DNA from: Saksenaea vasiformis B4078 | Taxonomy: Eukaryota > Mucoromycota > Mucoromycetes > Mucorales > Saksenaeaceae | NCBI GenBank assembly: GCA_000697055.1 | Contig: JNDT01001564.1 | Coordinates: 1 to 64,000 of the forward strand | Length of the DNA: 64,000 bases | Reading direction: 5' to 3' | Shown here: piece after piece, positions 49,055 to 59,800 of the stretch | How the letters are laid out: every line of letters starts with the position of its first letter | How positions within the stretch are numbered: the stretch's first letter is position 1 | Position numbers and translations under genes: made by a program | Notes under the pieces: model-generated | The model's input: only the letters and a program-made list of their open reading frames with translations | Database searches by the model: none | What the model was told of the DNA's origin: nothing

Positions 49055-49713
49055 TTAAGCAATGAGTTCGACAACTAAAAAAAAAAAGGCACATCAATAC
49101 ACATGACCGAGAAATTACATTTCAGGGATGACTTACCACCACCAGCAGCCTTGATCTTCTCCTCAGCGCGGCGAGACACAAAGCGGGTGCGGACAATGAC
49201 GGGTTGGCTAACGTTACCCTTGGCCAAGACCTTGCCATAGCCATTCTGAAGGGCATCGATGACGGGAACCTTCTCGGTGTTCTTGTACTTCTCACGGACA
49301 CCTTCACCAGCCAAAGACCAGAGCTGGTCGAGGTTGACAATGGGGCGCCAGTACTGGTTGCGCTTCAAGTGGAAATGGCGCATACCGACCTTACCGAAGT
49401 AACCAGGATGGTACTTGTCCATGTTGATACGGTGATGATGCTGACCACCAGCAAGACCACGACCACCAGGATGCTTTCTATGCTTGCCTAAACTGGCATT
49501 TAGACTGGTACTGTCGACTATAATTGCTCGCTGCTTTACCAACACGACCGTGACCGGCGGAGACGTGTCCACGTTTCTTTCTGTTGTGGTGCAATCTGGT
49601 AGGCTAGATAAAACAGAAAATGCATCAGACACTGCATCCATCCATCCATCCATCCGTCCATCCACGCATCCATCTGTTTATGCGTTCGTCTATCCTGTTC
49701 ACAAACGTACCAT
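49055..49713 (-). CDS. RPL28: 60S ribosomal protein uL15 (L28/L27a)
   Basis: Proposed complement(join(49055..49074,49137..49487,49540..49603,49711..49713)), 145 residues (yeast 149). The first coding exon is the ATG alone followed by GTACGT. Exon 2 reads [20 protein letters not shown]. Exon 3 reads [20 protein letters not shown] and [20 protein letters not shown]. The last exon encodes VVELIA and stop after a T10-AG acceptor. Located near the base of the large ribosomal subunit, it is needed for late assembly. In yeast the homologue confers cycloheximide sensitivity or resistance depending on a residue in the conserved Gly/Gln-His stretch; here that stretch is GGQHHHR. Confidence 0.96.
49636..49675. 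repeat. (CCAT)n repeat inside uL15 intron 1
   Basis: Imperfect CATC units (CATCCATCCATCCATCCGTCC then ACGCATCCATC) occupy the first intron of the uL15 gene. A similar short run, ATTCATCCATTGCTGTGGATGGATGG, sits in intron 1 of uL4 near 20445-20471. Confidence 0.85.
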
Positions 49714-50061
49714 GGCTTAAAGGACAGAGAAAGGACGTCTGCGTATGGCCTGCGGCGTTGGTTAAGCGATCCGCCCAGCTGCCCAGAGCGCGACAGTGTG
49801 ACTTGAGACATCTCACCCCTTCTCACGGCAGAAGAATTAACCGGACGAATGAATCAATCGCTCCTCCACTTCGATTTTTATATCGGAGCTGTAGGGACGA
49901 GTGAAGGGGAAGACAAAATATATGCATTTGGAGTCCACGTTTGCGTCAGATAAATATTATGAGACGTTCAAGCAAATAATTTTAGCGCTGGATTGTGATA
50001 CGTCTTTGCGCGAAGAAGTAGTTCATTTGCGTTGATCCAAAGAATAATTCGCGCCTGGCGC

Positions 50062-50400
50062 CACTACGGGAAAAAGACCGACAGCTTTTGTTGCATTTGG
50101 TTGTAAATCGGTACTTTTTGTTACAGATTGCACAATTTTGCCCTTATGCCGAATTGCAACAGTAAAGTTGCTGCACTTCGGTACCACAAAAATTCAGCTT
50201 CGACACCTTTTATCACATTTCGATACATGTTGTTGCACTGCAACTTTTTTGGACACATTCCGTCACATATAGTTGCAGAGCAGCTACTGCGTCATATTTC
50301 GATGCTTTTTGAAACAGTTCGTTGCAGCAACTCAAATGCCTTGTCACATTTCGAAATCATGTCATCATCATATTCCTTAAAAATCCTGATTTGTCTATGC
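50062..50400. repeat. Left subterminal repeat zone of a composite transposon
   Basis: Roughly twenty-base degenerate units containing TTGTTGCA, TCACATTTCGA and ACAATT recur (for example ATCACATTTCGATACATG, GTCACATTTCGAAATCATG). A comparable zone with ATCACAATTCGATGCAT lies at 53170-53370, on the other side of the transposase and its divergent partner. Dense subterminal repeats are typical of CACTA- and KDZ-like elements. Confidence 0.45.
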
Positions 50401-50461
50401 CATTCGTACCGAATTTACAACATTATGGCTTCTAAAATTTCTGACATGGGAGGCACATTCA

Positions 50462-51975
50462 GAATTTATTGAGATCTGCGAGATCAATCTCGTCTAATAC
50501 CATGCCGGGGTAAAAGAAGTATAGTCTGTTTGTATGCACAGAAGACTTGAACATTCTGGTGACAGCTCCTAGATGGTTAGCGTCGGTGACATACAAGCAC
50601 TTGCTACTTGCTATGGCGAAGGGTGCATTACAGCCGTTGACTCTAACATGACTGAACAGCTCAACGAGGCAAAGTATTTTTTCTTCCTCCCGGTCGTCTT
50701 CTACTGATATGATGCATATACGCATGTTAGTGTAAAAGTTATCCATGTTACAGCACAGTTACCATTAAATTTGTGAGCAAAAAGCAGAAGTACTCTGCCG
50801 AACACCATCTTCCATTCAATCTTGGATGGCATCCAGCTTGCCCGAGCTCGTCTATCGACGGGGATCTCCAGCATTGCCAACGTCGTTGACTTTGTGGCAC
50901 GGGCGTTGCTTTCACCATTACACGCAGCACTGCTGCTAACAACGACCGTACGGTTGGAATAGTCAACATCCCTCCTTCCAAGATATCGACGCCAGTAGTC
51001 TCTCAGGCAATGCTCCAAATCCCACTCAGGACATTGATCATCGTCAATTTGTGCTGGATAAGTTGCTTGAGGCTCTGTGCCTTTCAGATCACCGTACATT
51101 CGCTGGTAAAAGCGACTCATAACGATGTTCACCATTACGTTCCCTGCGTTCTCTCCTGGGGAAGACCTCGACTTGATGCACTGCTTTATTTGTCCTTTAC
51201 CGAAAGTCGTATCAGTAAGGTTATGCCACATTATATAATCTCAGGTAGCAGACATACCGATGGCACGTTCAAGGGGCCGTGCACTATAGGCAGAAGGAGG
51301 ACCTAACCGCTGCATCGCTGCTGATACATGGCGGAGATAGTGCTGATTGATCGTATAGATGTTATTTGGAAGAAAGGTACGCAAGTACATATGCCACTTC
51401 TGAAAATGCCTATGCAGAGAACGTATAAAGATCTGATACGCTCAACTTTCCATAACCGTGCATTTAACTTACATTTTTACTTGTTCCACGTCTTCGGCGT
51501 CGATTTGCCATGACAAAACGATGCTACATGCAACCACAAAATGCCGAAGTGCTTGAAGAGGACCTGCTTCAACGTTGTTTGCTTCCAACTGCTCGTATAC
51601 CAGGGTAGGCAGAACGTATAAGATAAACTCGATCCAGTCAACGGCACGAGCATTTCCTGGAATTACGAAGACGTTTAATTCCGTTGGTCAATATGACACC
51701 CAGTTTAACATAGAGTACCTGTGAAATTCCCATCAAAAGATGGAGGAATCATGTTGTACGAAGCTTCAATAGCGTTTTGAACGAGTTGCAGCTGTTTCTT
51801 TGATAATGCAAAAGGGGTAGATGTATTTGGATAAGCCGAGGTAACAGCTTGTGTATCTGACGTCCGCAGTTATGTCCGATCAAGTGCATCTCGTCTAAAC
51901 CGAAGAATGCTACACCATGAAACGACTTCAGCTTTGCAAAAGGTGTTGGCCCTTTGATCCCATGATCCTACAGTA
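50462..51975 (-). pseudogene. Large-transposase relic (CACTA/KDZ-like)
   Basis: Pieces in order on the minus strand: SFHGVAFFGLDEMHLIGHNC (51930-51870), KKQLQLVQNAIEASYNMIPP, then ARAVDWIEFILYVLPTLVYE, ALRHFVVACSIVLSWQIDAE, HYLRHVSAAMQRLGPPSAYS, CPEWDLEHCLRDYWRRYLG and KMVFGRVLLLFAHKFNGN, ending FFYPGMVLDEIDLADLNKF. The order and content match the C-terminal half of the large fungal transposases with a DUF4218-type tail. Frame changes and several stops separate the pieces, and some gaps have good splice sites. No DDE core is visible upstream, so it is truncated or rearranged. The exact superfamily is not certain. Confidence 0.55.
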
Positions 51976-52108
51976 TATAGACTTACTGCAAATGGCAGGT
52001 AATTATACCATGTTAATTTCCGGGATCTCGGTCCTCTAATCTCTTGGTATTAAAATTTTTTAGTGTGGTGTAGACTTTTCCTCTTGTCTTTTCCCTTTAA
52101 TAGTTATT

Positions 52109-53058
52109 ATGTCAAATACTCTTGAATACAAATTTATCATGTCAAAGGTACTCGAAATAGAGCAACAGCTGAAGGAGCAGCGTGCCGAAGCACTGCAACA
52201 GCAAAAGGACCAGCATGACGAAAGGCTGCAACAGCAGAAGGACCAGCACGCTGAAGTCATTGGCCTTCTCCGGGATCTCGATGCCCGCGTCAGCGCGTTG
52301 GAACCGCAACTCCCTAGGGATGTGCCGAAACTGAAGAATCACCTAGGAGTATGCCCACAGTGATGATCCCCCGCCCTACAATCATCTCCAAGACTGGAAA
52401 GCGTGTGCGAGTGGATGTCACGAAAAAGCACACTCTGGACCTTGTGCTGGCCAGATATCCAGCTATCGAAGGAGATGAAGACAACCTCGAAGCCACGGAG
52501 GCCATGGTGGATAGCCTTGCTCTTCAAACTGTCAAGAATCTCGAGGAGCGCCTCAAGGGTGGAGACAGGGTGGTGAAGAAGCTACGCTGGGCGGCGGAGG
52601 TGCCTTTGCAAGAGAAGGGGCGGGCCATCGCGACATTGGAAAAGGTTGCCGCGGACCATGGCATTTTGCTGGGATCTTGCTGTGGTCACTGGGCAGCTGA
52701 TTACTTGCTTCGCAAGAAGTGGGGAGCACTTGCATCGCAAAGGTCGCAGTGCTCCAGTGTCAACAGACCCCACCGTCCCAGCTGTTAATGACAACGGAGC
52801 AGACCGGTGAGCCAATAGCTGCAACATCATGTATTGCGTGTATAGTATATTTGTCTCACACGTCGTGATGTAGGCACAACGTGGATACTGACGAGACAGC
52901 AGCGCCTTCTACACCTTCGAGGTATTAAGTCGAATTATTTTTCTTCACTAACTAACCGACATCGAAATAGACGAAACCTGCAGCAGGATCTACCATCTTT
53001 GCCTGGTACAGTTTTACGTAACAAAAAGAAGCAGAGACGCCTCAACAACGGCGCATGA
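52109..53058 (+). pseudogene. Accessory gene of the transposon, two frame shifts
   Basis: Frame 1 (from 52109 or ATG 52139) encodes a gl utamine-rich coiled coil (EQQLKEQRAEALQQQKDQHD, EVIGLLRDLDARVSALEPQL). From about 52335 the reading continues in another frame: RPTIISKTGKRVRVDVTKKH, LALQTVKNLEERLKGGDRV and CCGHWAADYLLRKKW. From about 52720 it returns to the first frame (APVSTDPTVPAVNDNGAD) and continues through two clean introns (52807-52873, 52922-52970) to RNKKKQRRLNNGA and TGA at 53058. The preserved intron phases show it was a spliced gene. The two shifts cancel and may be recent damage or sequence errors. It is divergent from the transposase relic. No known domain is recognised. Confidence 0.5.
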
Positions 53059-53169
53059 AGGTAAGTTTCAGTTATGAGCTACTATATGACTATTGACTTA
53101 CTTTACAGCTACCATCTGTGCTTCCATTATTTATTTATTCATTTAACTTGGTCTGAATAAAATCTCTTC

Positions 53170-53370
53170 TACTTCATCACAATTCGATGCATTTTTCTGC
53201 TATATTTTGGCATAAGCTGATACATCTCGACATATCGAAGTACAATTCGACACTTTCCATCATAATTCAGCGCAACTGTTCTGGAATATTTTGACACAAT
53301 TTGTTATATATTTAGACACATTTACCTGCACAATTAGGCAGATCGGGCAATTTTCTGCCTATTTATGGAG
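53170..53370. repeat. Right subterminal repeat zone
   Basis: Degenerate units ATCACAATTCGATGCAT, CGACATATCGAAGTACAATTC, TTTTGACACAATTTG and TAGACACATTTACC recur at about 20-30 bases. They resemble the units at 50062-50400. Proposed right end of the composite element. Confidence 0.4.
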
Positions 53371-53439
53371 GTAAAAATGTGCCGGATTGCGATAAAAGGT
53401 ATCAGATTGTGTTGGTCTTCTTCCCGTAGAGCTCTGCAC

Positions 53440-53790
53440 TGCATCAACACCCAAACTAGCAGTATTGTCAGTATAATCTCCACTGCCGCCCCATTGCGTC
53501 AGATGCGGCGCAGGCTACTACCACTGGGTAGCTATACCCTTGGGGATAAGCGAATTGACTTCAAGTTCTCTTCCATTTACTAATCATGAATGACTTTTGA
53601 TGCTGCTCAAATAAGATTTTGCGTCTATCTGGGGACCAAGTTGATGCAAGTGGAATATTATTTTATCGCCAATTTATGTACTGATAACCGCGTATTTTAT
53701 CCCTTCCTTAGCGCAAAACTGGCTCTTGATGGACGCAAAATTTACATAGAGTAGCGTAAAGATGCATTCAATAAACGGTATATGTATTGA
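53440..53790 (+). pseudogene. Decayed repeat copy (D) related to the small gene
   Basis: The 5' part (53470-53545) matches the 3' end of the small gene's last exon (CGCCCC, GGTGC-like GATGCGGCGCAGGC, GGTAGCTATACCCTTGGGG). The middle matches copy A (TTCCATTTACTAA). The 3' part matches copy B almost throughout, ending ATAGAGTAGCGTAAAGATGC and ATTCAATAAA. No intact frame remains. Confidence 0.55.
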
Positions 53791-53848
53791 TGATATGATG
53801 CTAATGGTATACAAATGTTGATATGATAAAATAAAATTAAATAAATAA

Positions 53849-56800
53849 TCACTGTACGCAATAAGTTCGCAATGTTTGTGCAAGTACAGTCGCATTCAGG
53901 GGTTTCGTCAAGTACCTAAGAGGAACTCTGATCAATAAAACCATTTTCTCGGTATTAACATGCTTACCCATCCATGCCTGCTCTAATACACGTCCTTCGC
54001 GCGCTTTCTTGTACATCTGCTGTCAACGCCACAATGGGAAGAGGTGTTGGCCGTTCTTCTTTTCGCTCTAATTCTCGTATTCGCTTTGTTGCTTCCACAC
54101 CATCGCACTAAAAAGAAGAAGAAAAAGAAAACACATTCAGTACGTTGAGTCTCGTTTTTCTCTTTTTGGCTTACTTTTGGCATATGGTGGTCAAAGAAAG
54201 CCATAACAAAGTATCCAGGAGGTTGAGCAGACCAAGCTTCCACCGCCTCGAGGCCGTTGTTGGCACATTTGACGTGGAATCCCAGACGAGTTAGTTGTTT
54301 GTAGAGCAATTTTTGCGCAACCGGATTATCTTGCATGGATTTGAGCATGAAACGGGAAATTTTTCTGTTTTCTGCTTACCTTCTGCCACCAGAATATGCA
54401 TGTTGCTGAATTTATTCAGCTCTTCCTCTGTAGCAACGTCGTCTACGAGAGACTCTTTCACCTTGGTCTGTCTGGGCAAATCCCGATCTAACATGTCGGC
54501 TACCGCCCGTAGCAACTTCAATCGACGTAGTGGAACTGCAAGACGCACCACTTTGCTTGGTGGAAGTGTGCTAGAAACAGACTCGACCCAATGACTTCGC
54601 TGTAATTTACGCATCGATCCACTAGGATAATGCATGATAATAACAGCAGCATTATTAATTCGCTGGTTCGATAAACACTCAATCCACGAATCTTCGAATT
54701 CATCTGGCAACAACAATCCCATGATAATCACATCATATTGATTGGTCTGAAGCTGCATCAACATTTCACTTGAAGATACTACGCTGTCAATGCGCTTTCC
54801 AGGAACAAGCTCACGGATCATATCGGTCGTTGTCGGGTATTTACCCACAACAAGTATATTAATCGGCCCGATGATGCGGAGCAATTCTTCGTTCTCTTGA
54901 TGCCAGCTGGGCTGCTTCAGCAGTTTATCTGAGCCATAAACCTTGGAAACTTTGATGGTAAAATGGAAGTTGGAGCCCTTTCCAGGTGTGCTTGATACAT
55001 CGATCGTGCCAGACATAAGCTGAACCAACTGCAGACAGATTGATAACCCAAGTCCTGTTCCGCCGTATTTTCTCCTAATGATAATACCAATCTATCAGTA
55101 ACTTCCCTTTTCTACATGAATTCAACGTTACGTGGTACTGCCGTCAACTTGCGAAAATGGTACGAACAAAACCTTTCGTTGGTCATCACTGATGCCAATA
55201 CCATTATCAATAACCTGAAATAGTAATTGGACCTGATCGCTTGATTCGTCGACAGGTTTATCTTTGTCGACTGAGCAGAGAATTGAAATCTGACCATCTG
55301 CATGCGTAAACTAAGATGTATAAAAAAAACAAGGTTAGAATGGTATACTGTAGTAGGAGAATCGATAGTAGTACCTTGATTGCATTACCAAGGAGATTGG
55401 CGATAATTCTAGGGTCAAGGTTAGGTACGTACGTTAAAGAAACAAGGGACTTACTGTCGCAAGCGGTTCACATCTGCTAGAACGACAGGAGGTACATCGG
55501 CGCTGACCTTGTAGGTCACATTGATTCGTTTCTGAATAGCCATAGCAATCAACATGCCTACAACATCCGCAATTGTATCCTCGACAACAACAGGAGCCAG
55601 GTCCAAGGACATTTTTCCGGCTTGAAGCTTCGAAAAATTGAGCAAATCGTCGATAATCTGCAGCAAGATCTCGCACGATTCCTTTGCAGTCCTCACGAGG
55701 TCGCGTTGTTCTTGATCAAGCCTGATCTATTTATCAGTTTTCTTCTACGGATGAATGGAGAAAAAAAAATACCTTGTTTCAGCCAACAACGAGATCATGC
55801 CATAGAAGCCAGAGAAGGGTGTCCGGATTTCATGACTCATGTTCGCCAAGAAGATTTCACGCAAACGAGTAGCACGTACAGCCGCTTCCTTACTCGCGCG
55901 GGCGTCGCTAAGCGCTTGTTTTTGCGTCTCGATCATCCTAGAAAATGAGTATGGCGTTTAACAAAAGCTAAGTGTACCTTATATTATTCATCGTAGCACG
56001 TTGCAAAGATTTGAACAAGTAGGCGTTGGCAATGGAGATACCCATTTGCTGGCACAAAAGGCTCAGCACGGTGATATGTCGCTGCGTAAAGATACCCGGT
56101 GACCCTTGGATAAAGAGACAGCCCATGACGGTGTTCGTGTGGACGATCGGCATACAGATGACAGCTTTGTTACCATGGCGCTTGAACCAAGGACCCACAG
56201 CAAAGCGTGTATCTTTCTCAACATTGGGAATAAAAATACTTTCCACCGTATGGATCGTATTATGGATGATTCTGCTGGAGACGAGATCATCGTCTTCTGA
56301 TAGCGCTCTTGGAGGGTCAAAGGTCATGGAACCTCCTTGCTGACTTCCTACAGCGGATATGCCGAATTTGTCCTCTTTCGTCGCAACGGCCACAAAGTCA
56401 GCTCCGGAATTCTCCAGAATAATGGTAATCATTGCTGGCAGAAGGTTATTGAATTTCACCTCCGATGACATGACCTGAGAACTCTTGAGAATGGATGCCA
56501 TATCGAGCTACAAAGACCTGTTAGAGAGAGAGAGGCTTGATGCTTCTAAATCTTACAATGTCCAGTGTCATGAGTGTCTGTTCTGTTGTCACGGCGGGAA
56601 TCGTGTCGGAGACATAGGGTTCATTGACTGCGTTCACTTTTCCAAAGGAAGATGTGCTCCAGGTTCCCTGAGGATTCATAAAGGGGAATGGATCCGTCTG
56701 CACGCCATTTTCCAGCATTTCCTGTCGGTCGTCGTCGTACATGCTCAAAAGATCGCTAAACTTCATACCCAGGTGTTGTGCAACGCCATAAGATCCGTGG

Positions 56801-59800
56801 TTAGAGTACAACTTGACAGCCTAACACAAATCCGTTAGTACCCCGTGTTGGTCATGTTCGTTGGACTTGCCTTCTTTATAAGTCCATAGGCAACGTTTCG
56901 CATTCCATTTCGTTCGTAAAACGTTCCGGCACGTTCGTGCATGATACAAAGTTCCAAAGGCCACTGTCCTTCTCGTGCATAATTGATCGCCTCTTCATAC
57001 AATCGGGCTGCGGACATGAGATCGCCCTTCAGTGATGTCGACTCAGCCTCAATCAGCGTGTACCACTGTAAATAATTGATGCGAGAATAGACCTTCCAAG
57101 GACGCAGTAGCTCCTGATTTTCCTGAACCCGCTCCAGAAGTGTCTTTCGTTCCTCTTCGGAAACCTGATTGGTGTGCAATTTCTCCAAAATCGAAAGTGA
57201 ATGGAGGGCAAGCATGACACGCGTATGTCGATGGCATGGATGGTTATGTATACCGGCAATGCAGAGATAACCTAGCTCGATCGCGTGTTCGTAGTGGCCA
57301 TAGAGGACGAGGGGGATTATTCTGTACGATTCATACCAATTCATCAATACATCAGGATTCGCACTTTGTTTGCTGCTCTCCAGCACAAAATTAGCGTCGT
57401 TGTAGCCATCTTCGCCATCAAAGATCGCCTGAGGATTTCTGCTAAAGGCGTGGTTCTGTAATGCCTTGATACTGCGGATAACACACATTGTGAGCATTCC
57501 TGTGTCCAGCGATGTGCACCATGCATGTATCTCTTCGTAACACAGCTCAGCCACATGCAGTGTGTCAGACAAGCTTGGGCCGCAGAAAAACATGTCAATC
57601 ACCATGTGCAACTGCGCATAAGATGCATAAATGCGATCACCGGCAGACACCAATAGATCGAGAGCCGATTTATCTCGTGCTAATGCTTCCCTTAAGTGAT
57701 GTTTCCACATCAGCAGAAATGCTGTGTAAAGGAAAATACATCGACCCTTGTCGTTATTGTTCCCATACTGTTCACTTATGGCAACGCCGGCTGCACCAAG
57801 TTCCTATAATCAGCTTAATTGGTATTCAGGTGCATAATCCTTCCTTTTTTCATTACCTCGCCGTAGTTGTACATTTGGAACCTTTCCACTGCACATAGAC
57901 CCATAAACACAAACCCTACGCCAGATACTTGTGTCATGCCTTCAGTAAGAGACAAATGAGCAATTCGGCAGGCCATGTAAAACATCTCTGTGTGCCGTCC
58001 AAGCCAATAATGGACAGTGCAGCTACAAATAGTGTTAGCATCATTTACCCGGTTTGTACATGAGCCTTCACCCTTACAGTTCTTCAAGCACGGAGATAAT
58101 GGCTTTGAGTTTCGTATCTTCGCATGGACCTAATTTCATCACTGCATCAAATCCCATTGCCTTGATCATACTGGTCACTTGATCAAATTCTTCATCAAGT
58201 TCTTCGGCAGTGATTGTCCGGGATAGATGAAATCCGAATTCGCTAAGACAGCGGTGGAGCGTGTCGTGAGCCTCATCATGCATCTGGCGAGCTAAGTAAT
58301 ATCGGAACTGAACACGATGAGCAGTGAGACGTTCCAATGGATCGCTGGTGTGTTGAAAAATTTCTTCAAGCAGCCATTCGGTCTTTTCGTACTCTCCCAC
58401 AACGAAACTCAAAGCGACAGCGTTGGTAAAGAGTTGGTGTGTCCTTTCGTAGGTTTCGCCAAGCCAGTGGCTTCGGTGGGAAAGCTGAATTGCCGCCATG
58501 TAATAGGAGAAGGCCATGGCATGAGCACCTGAAGATCGACCCTTGTTACCTGCGTCGATCAAGATGGACTGGTATTCCTCCTTATCCTTGACGTCAAGGA
58601 CGAGGCCCATGCACTTGAGCAAGTGATCAGCCACTAGAAAGTTGTCACAATGCTCTTCTACGGAAGAGGTCAGTAACTTCATTGTTTAGACGAAGAATAC
58701 GTACCATGCATCAGATACTGAGCGATCCTGAAATGGATCCTTTCTCGGGTCTTTGGATCTGCGAGTTCCATGGCTGCCTGCGAATAGCGATCATGACTCC
58801 ATTTAAATTCATCGCTTTCGAGCGGGACAATGTAGCCTTCTTGCAGTGCGGCTTGCAGACCGTTGATCGGGTCTCTTGTGGTGGCCGCAGATGACGATTT
58901 TTTCTTCGATTTCTTGCCAAAGACAGTGTGCGAAAACTTGATTAAGGGATGAAGCGATTGGACAACGGCCTCGTTGTCGCCTTTATCAGACGCTGTGTCG
59001 CTACCAGAGACGTCCGACTCGGTGTCGGAATGCAGCATCAAGTATTTAACGGTGCTCCACGAAAAGGTATCTCCTACGAATGATGCCCATTTCAACAGAC
59101 GCTGACCGTCCATCGGCAACTCTTGCAAACGACTCACAAGAAATCCAATATCGACGCATTCGTTTTCATTGTTGTCGGGTGACATGAGTACTCGCTGGAC
59201 TTCCTTCAGATTGTAATTCCATTCGTTCTTCTCCCAGTTGAAGAAAATGTGTTTCTTTTTCTCTAGCGTCACTAGAACTTGCGCCACATAAAAGGCATTG
59301 CCGAGTGTTTTTTTGTAAACAATTTCCGTAAGGGGAACAATCATGGCATTATCTTCCTCAGATCGACGATGCAGTGCTGCGCTGATGTACTCCATCAATG
59401 ATTCAAAGTCAAAAGGTTCGATTTTCATCTGGTGGACGTTTGCTGCATCATTTTCCAGTATGTCCTCTAATTTGTCTGTTATTTCTTGGTCGCGATAGGT
59501 GAGCAGAATAAGCATGCTGACTCGGGAAACAATCAGGGATTGGATCAACTCCAGCGAAGGTTCATCTAAAACAAAGTTTATCAAAATATAAACAAATAAG
59601 CACGCACGCAACCCGATGGTACCTGCTTGCTGCAGATCATCCAAAAACTAGGAAGCAGATGTAAATAAAATGATTTTCATTTTGTTATGAGGAATCTTAC
59701 CAAAGTCACCATCCGCCAATGGGATAGAGCACGGAATACTTGTACAAAGAGTGTATGAAAGCGACATCGCGTTTCGACATTATCTAGATGGATTGCTTCC

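Noticed and set aside
49636..49675. CCATCC array as a possible CRISPR or minisatellite gene
   Set aside because: It lies inside a spliced intron of uL15 and is a simple tetranucleotide repeat without spacers. No CRISPR-like array exists here.
50701..51231. 176-codon minus frame as an independent gene
   Set aside because: Its content and order fit one piece of the larger decayed transposase, with neighbouring pieces in other frames.
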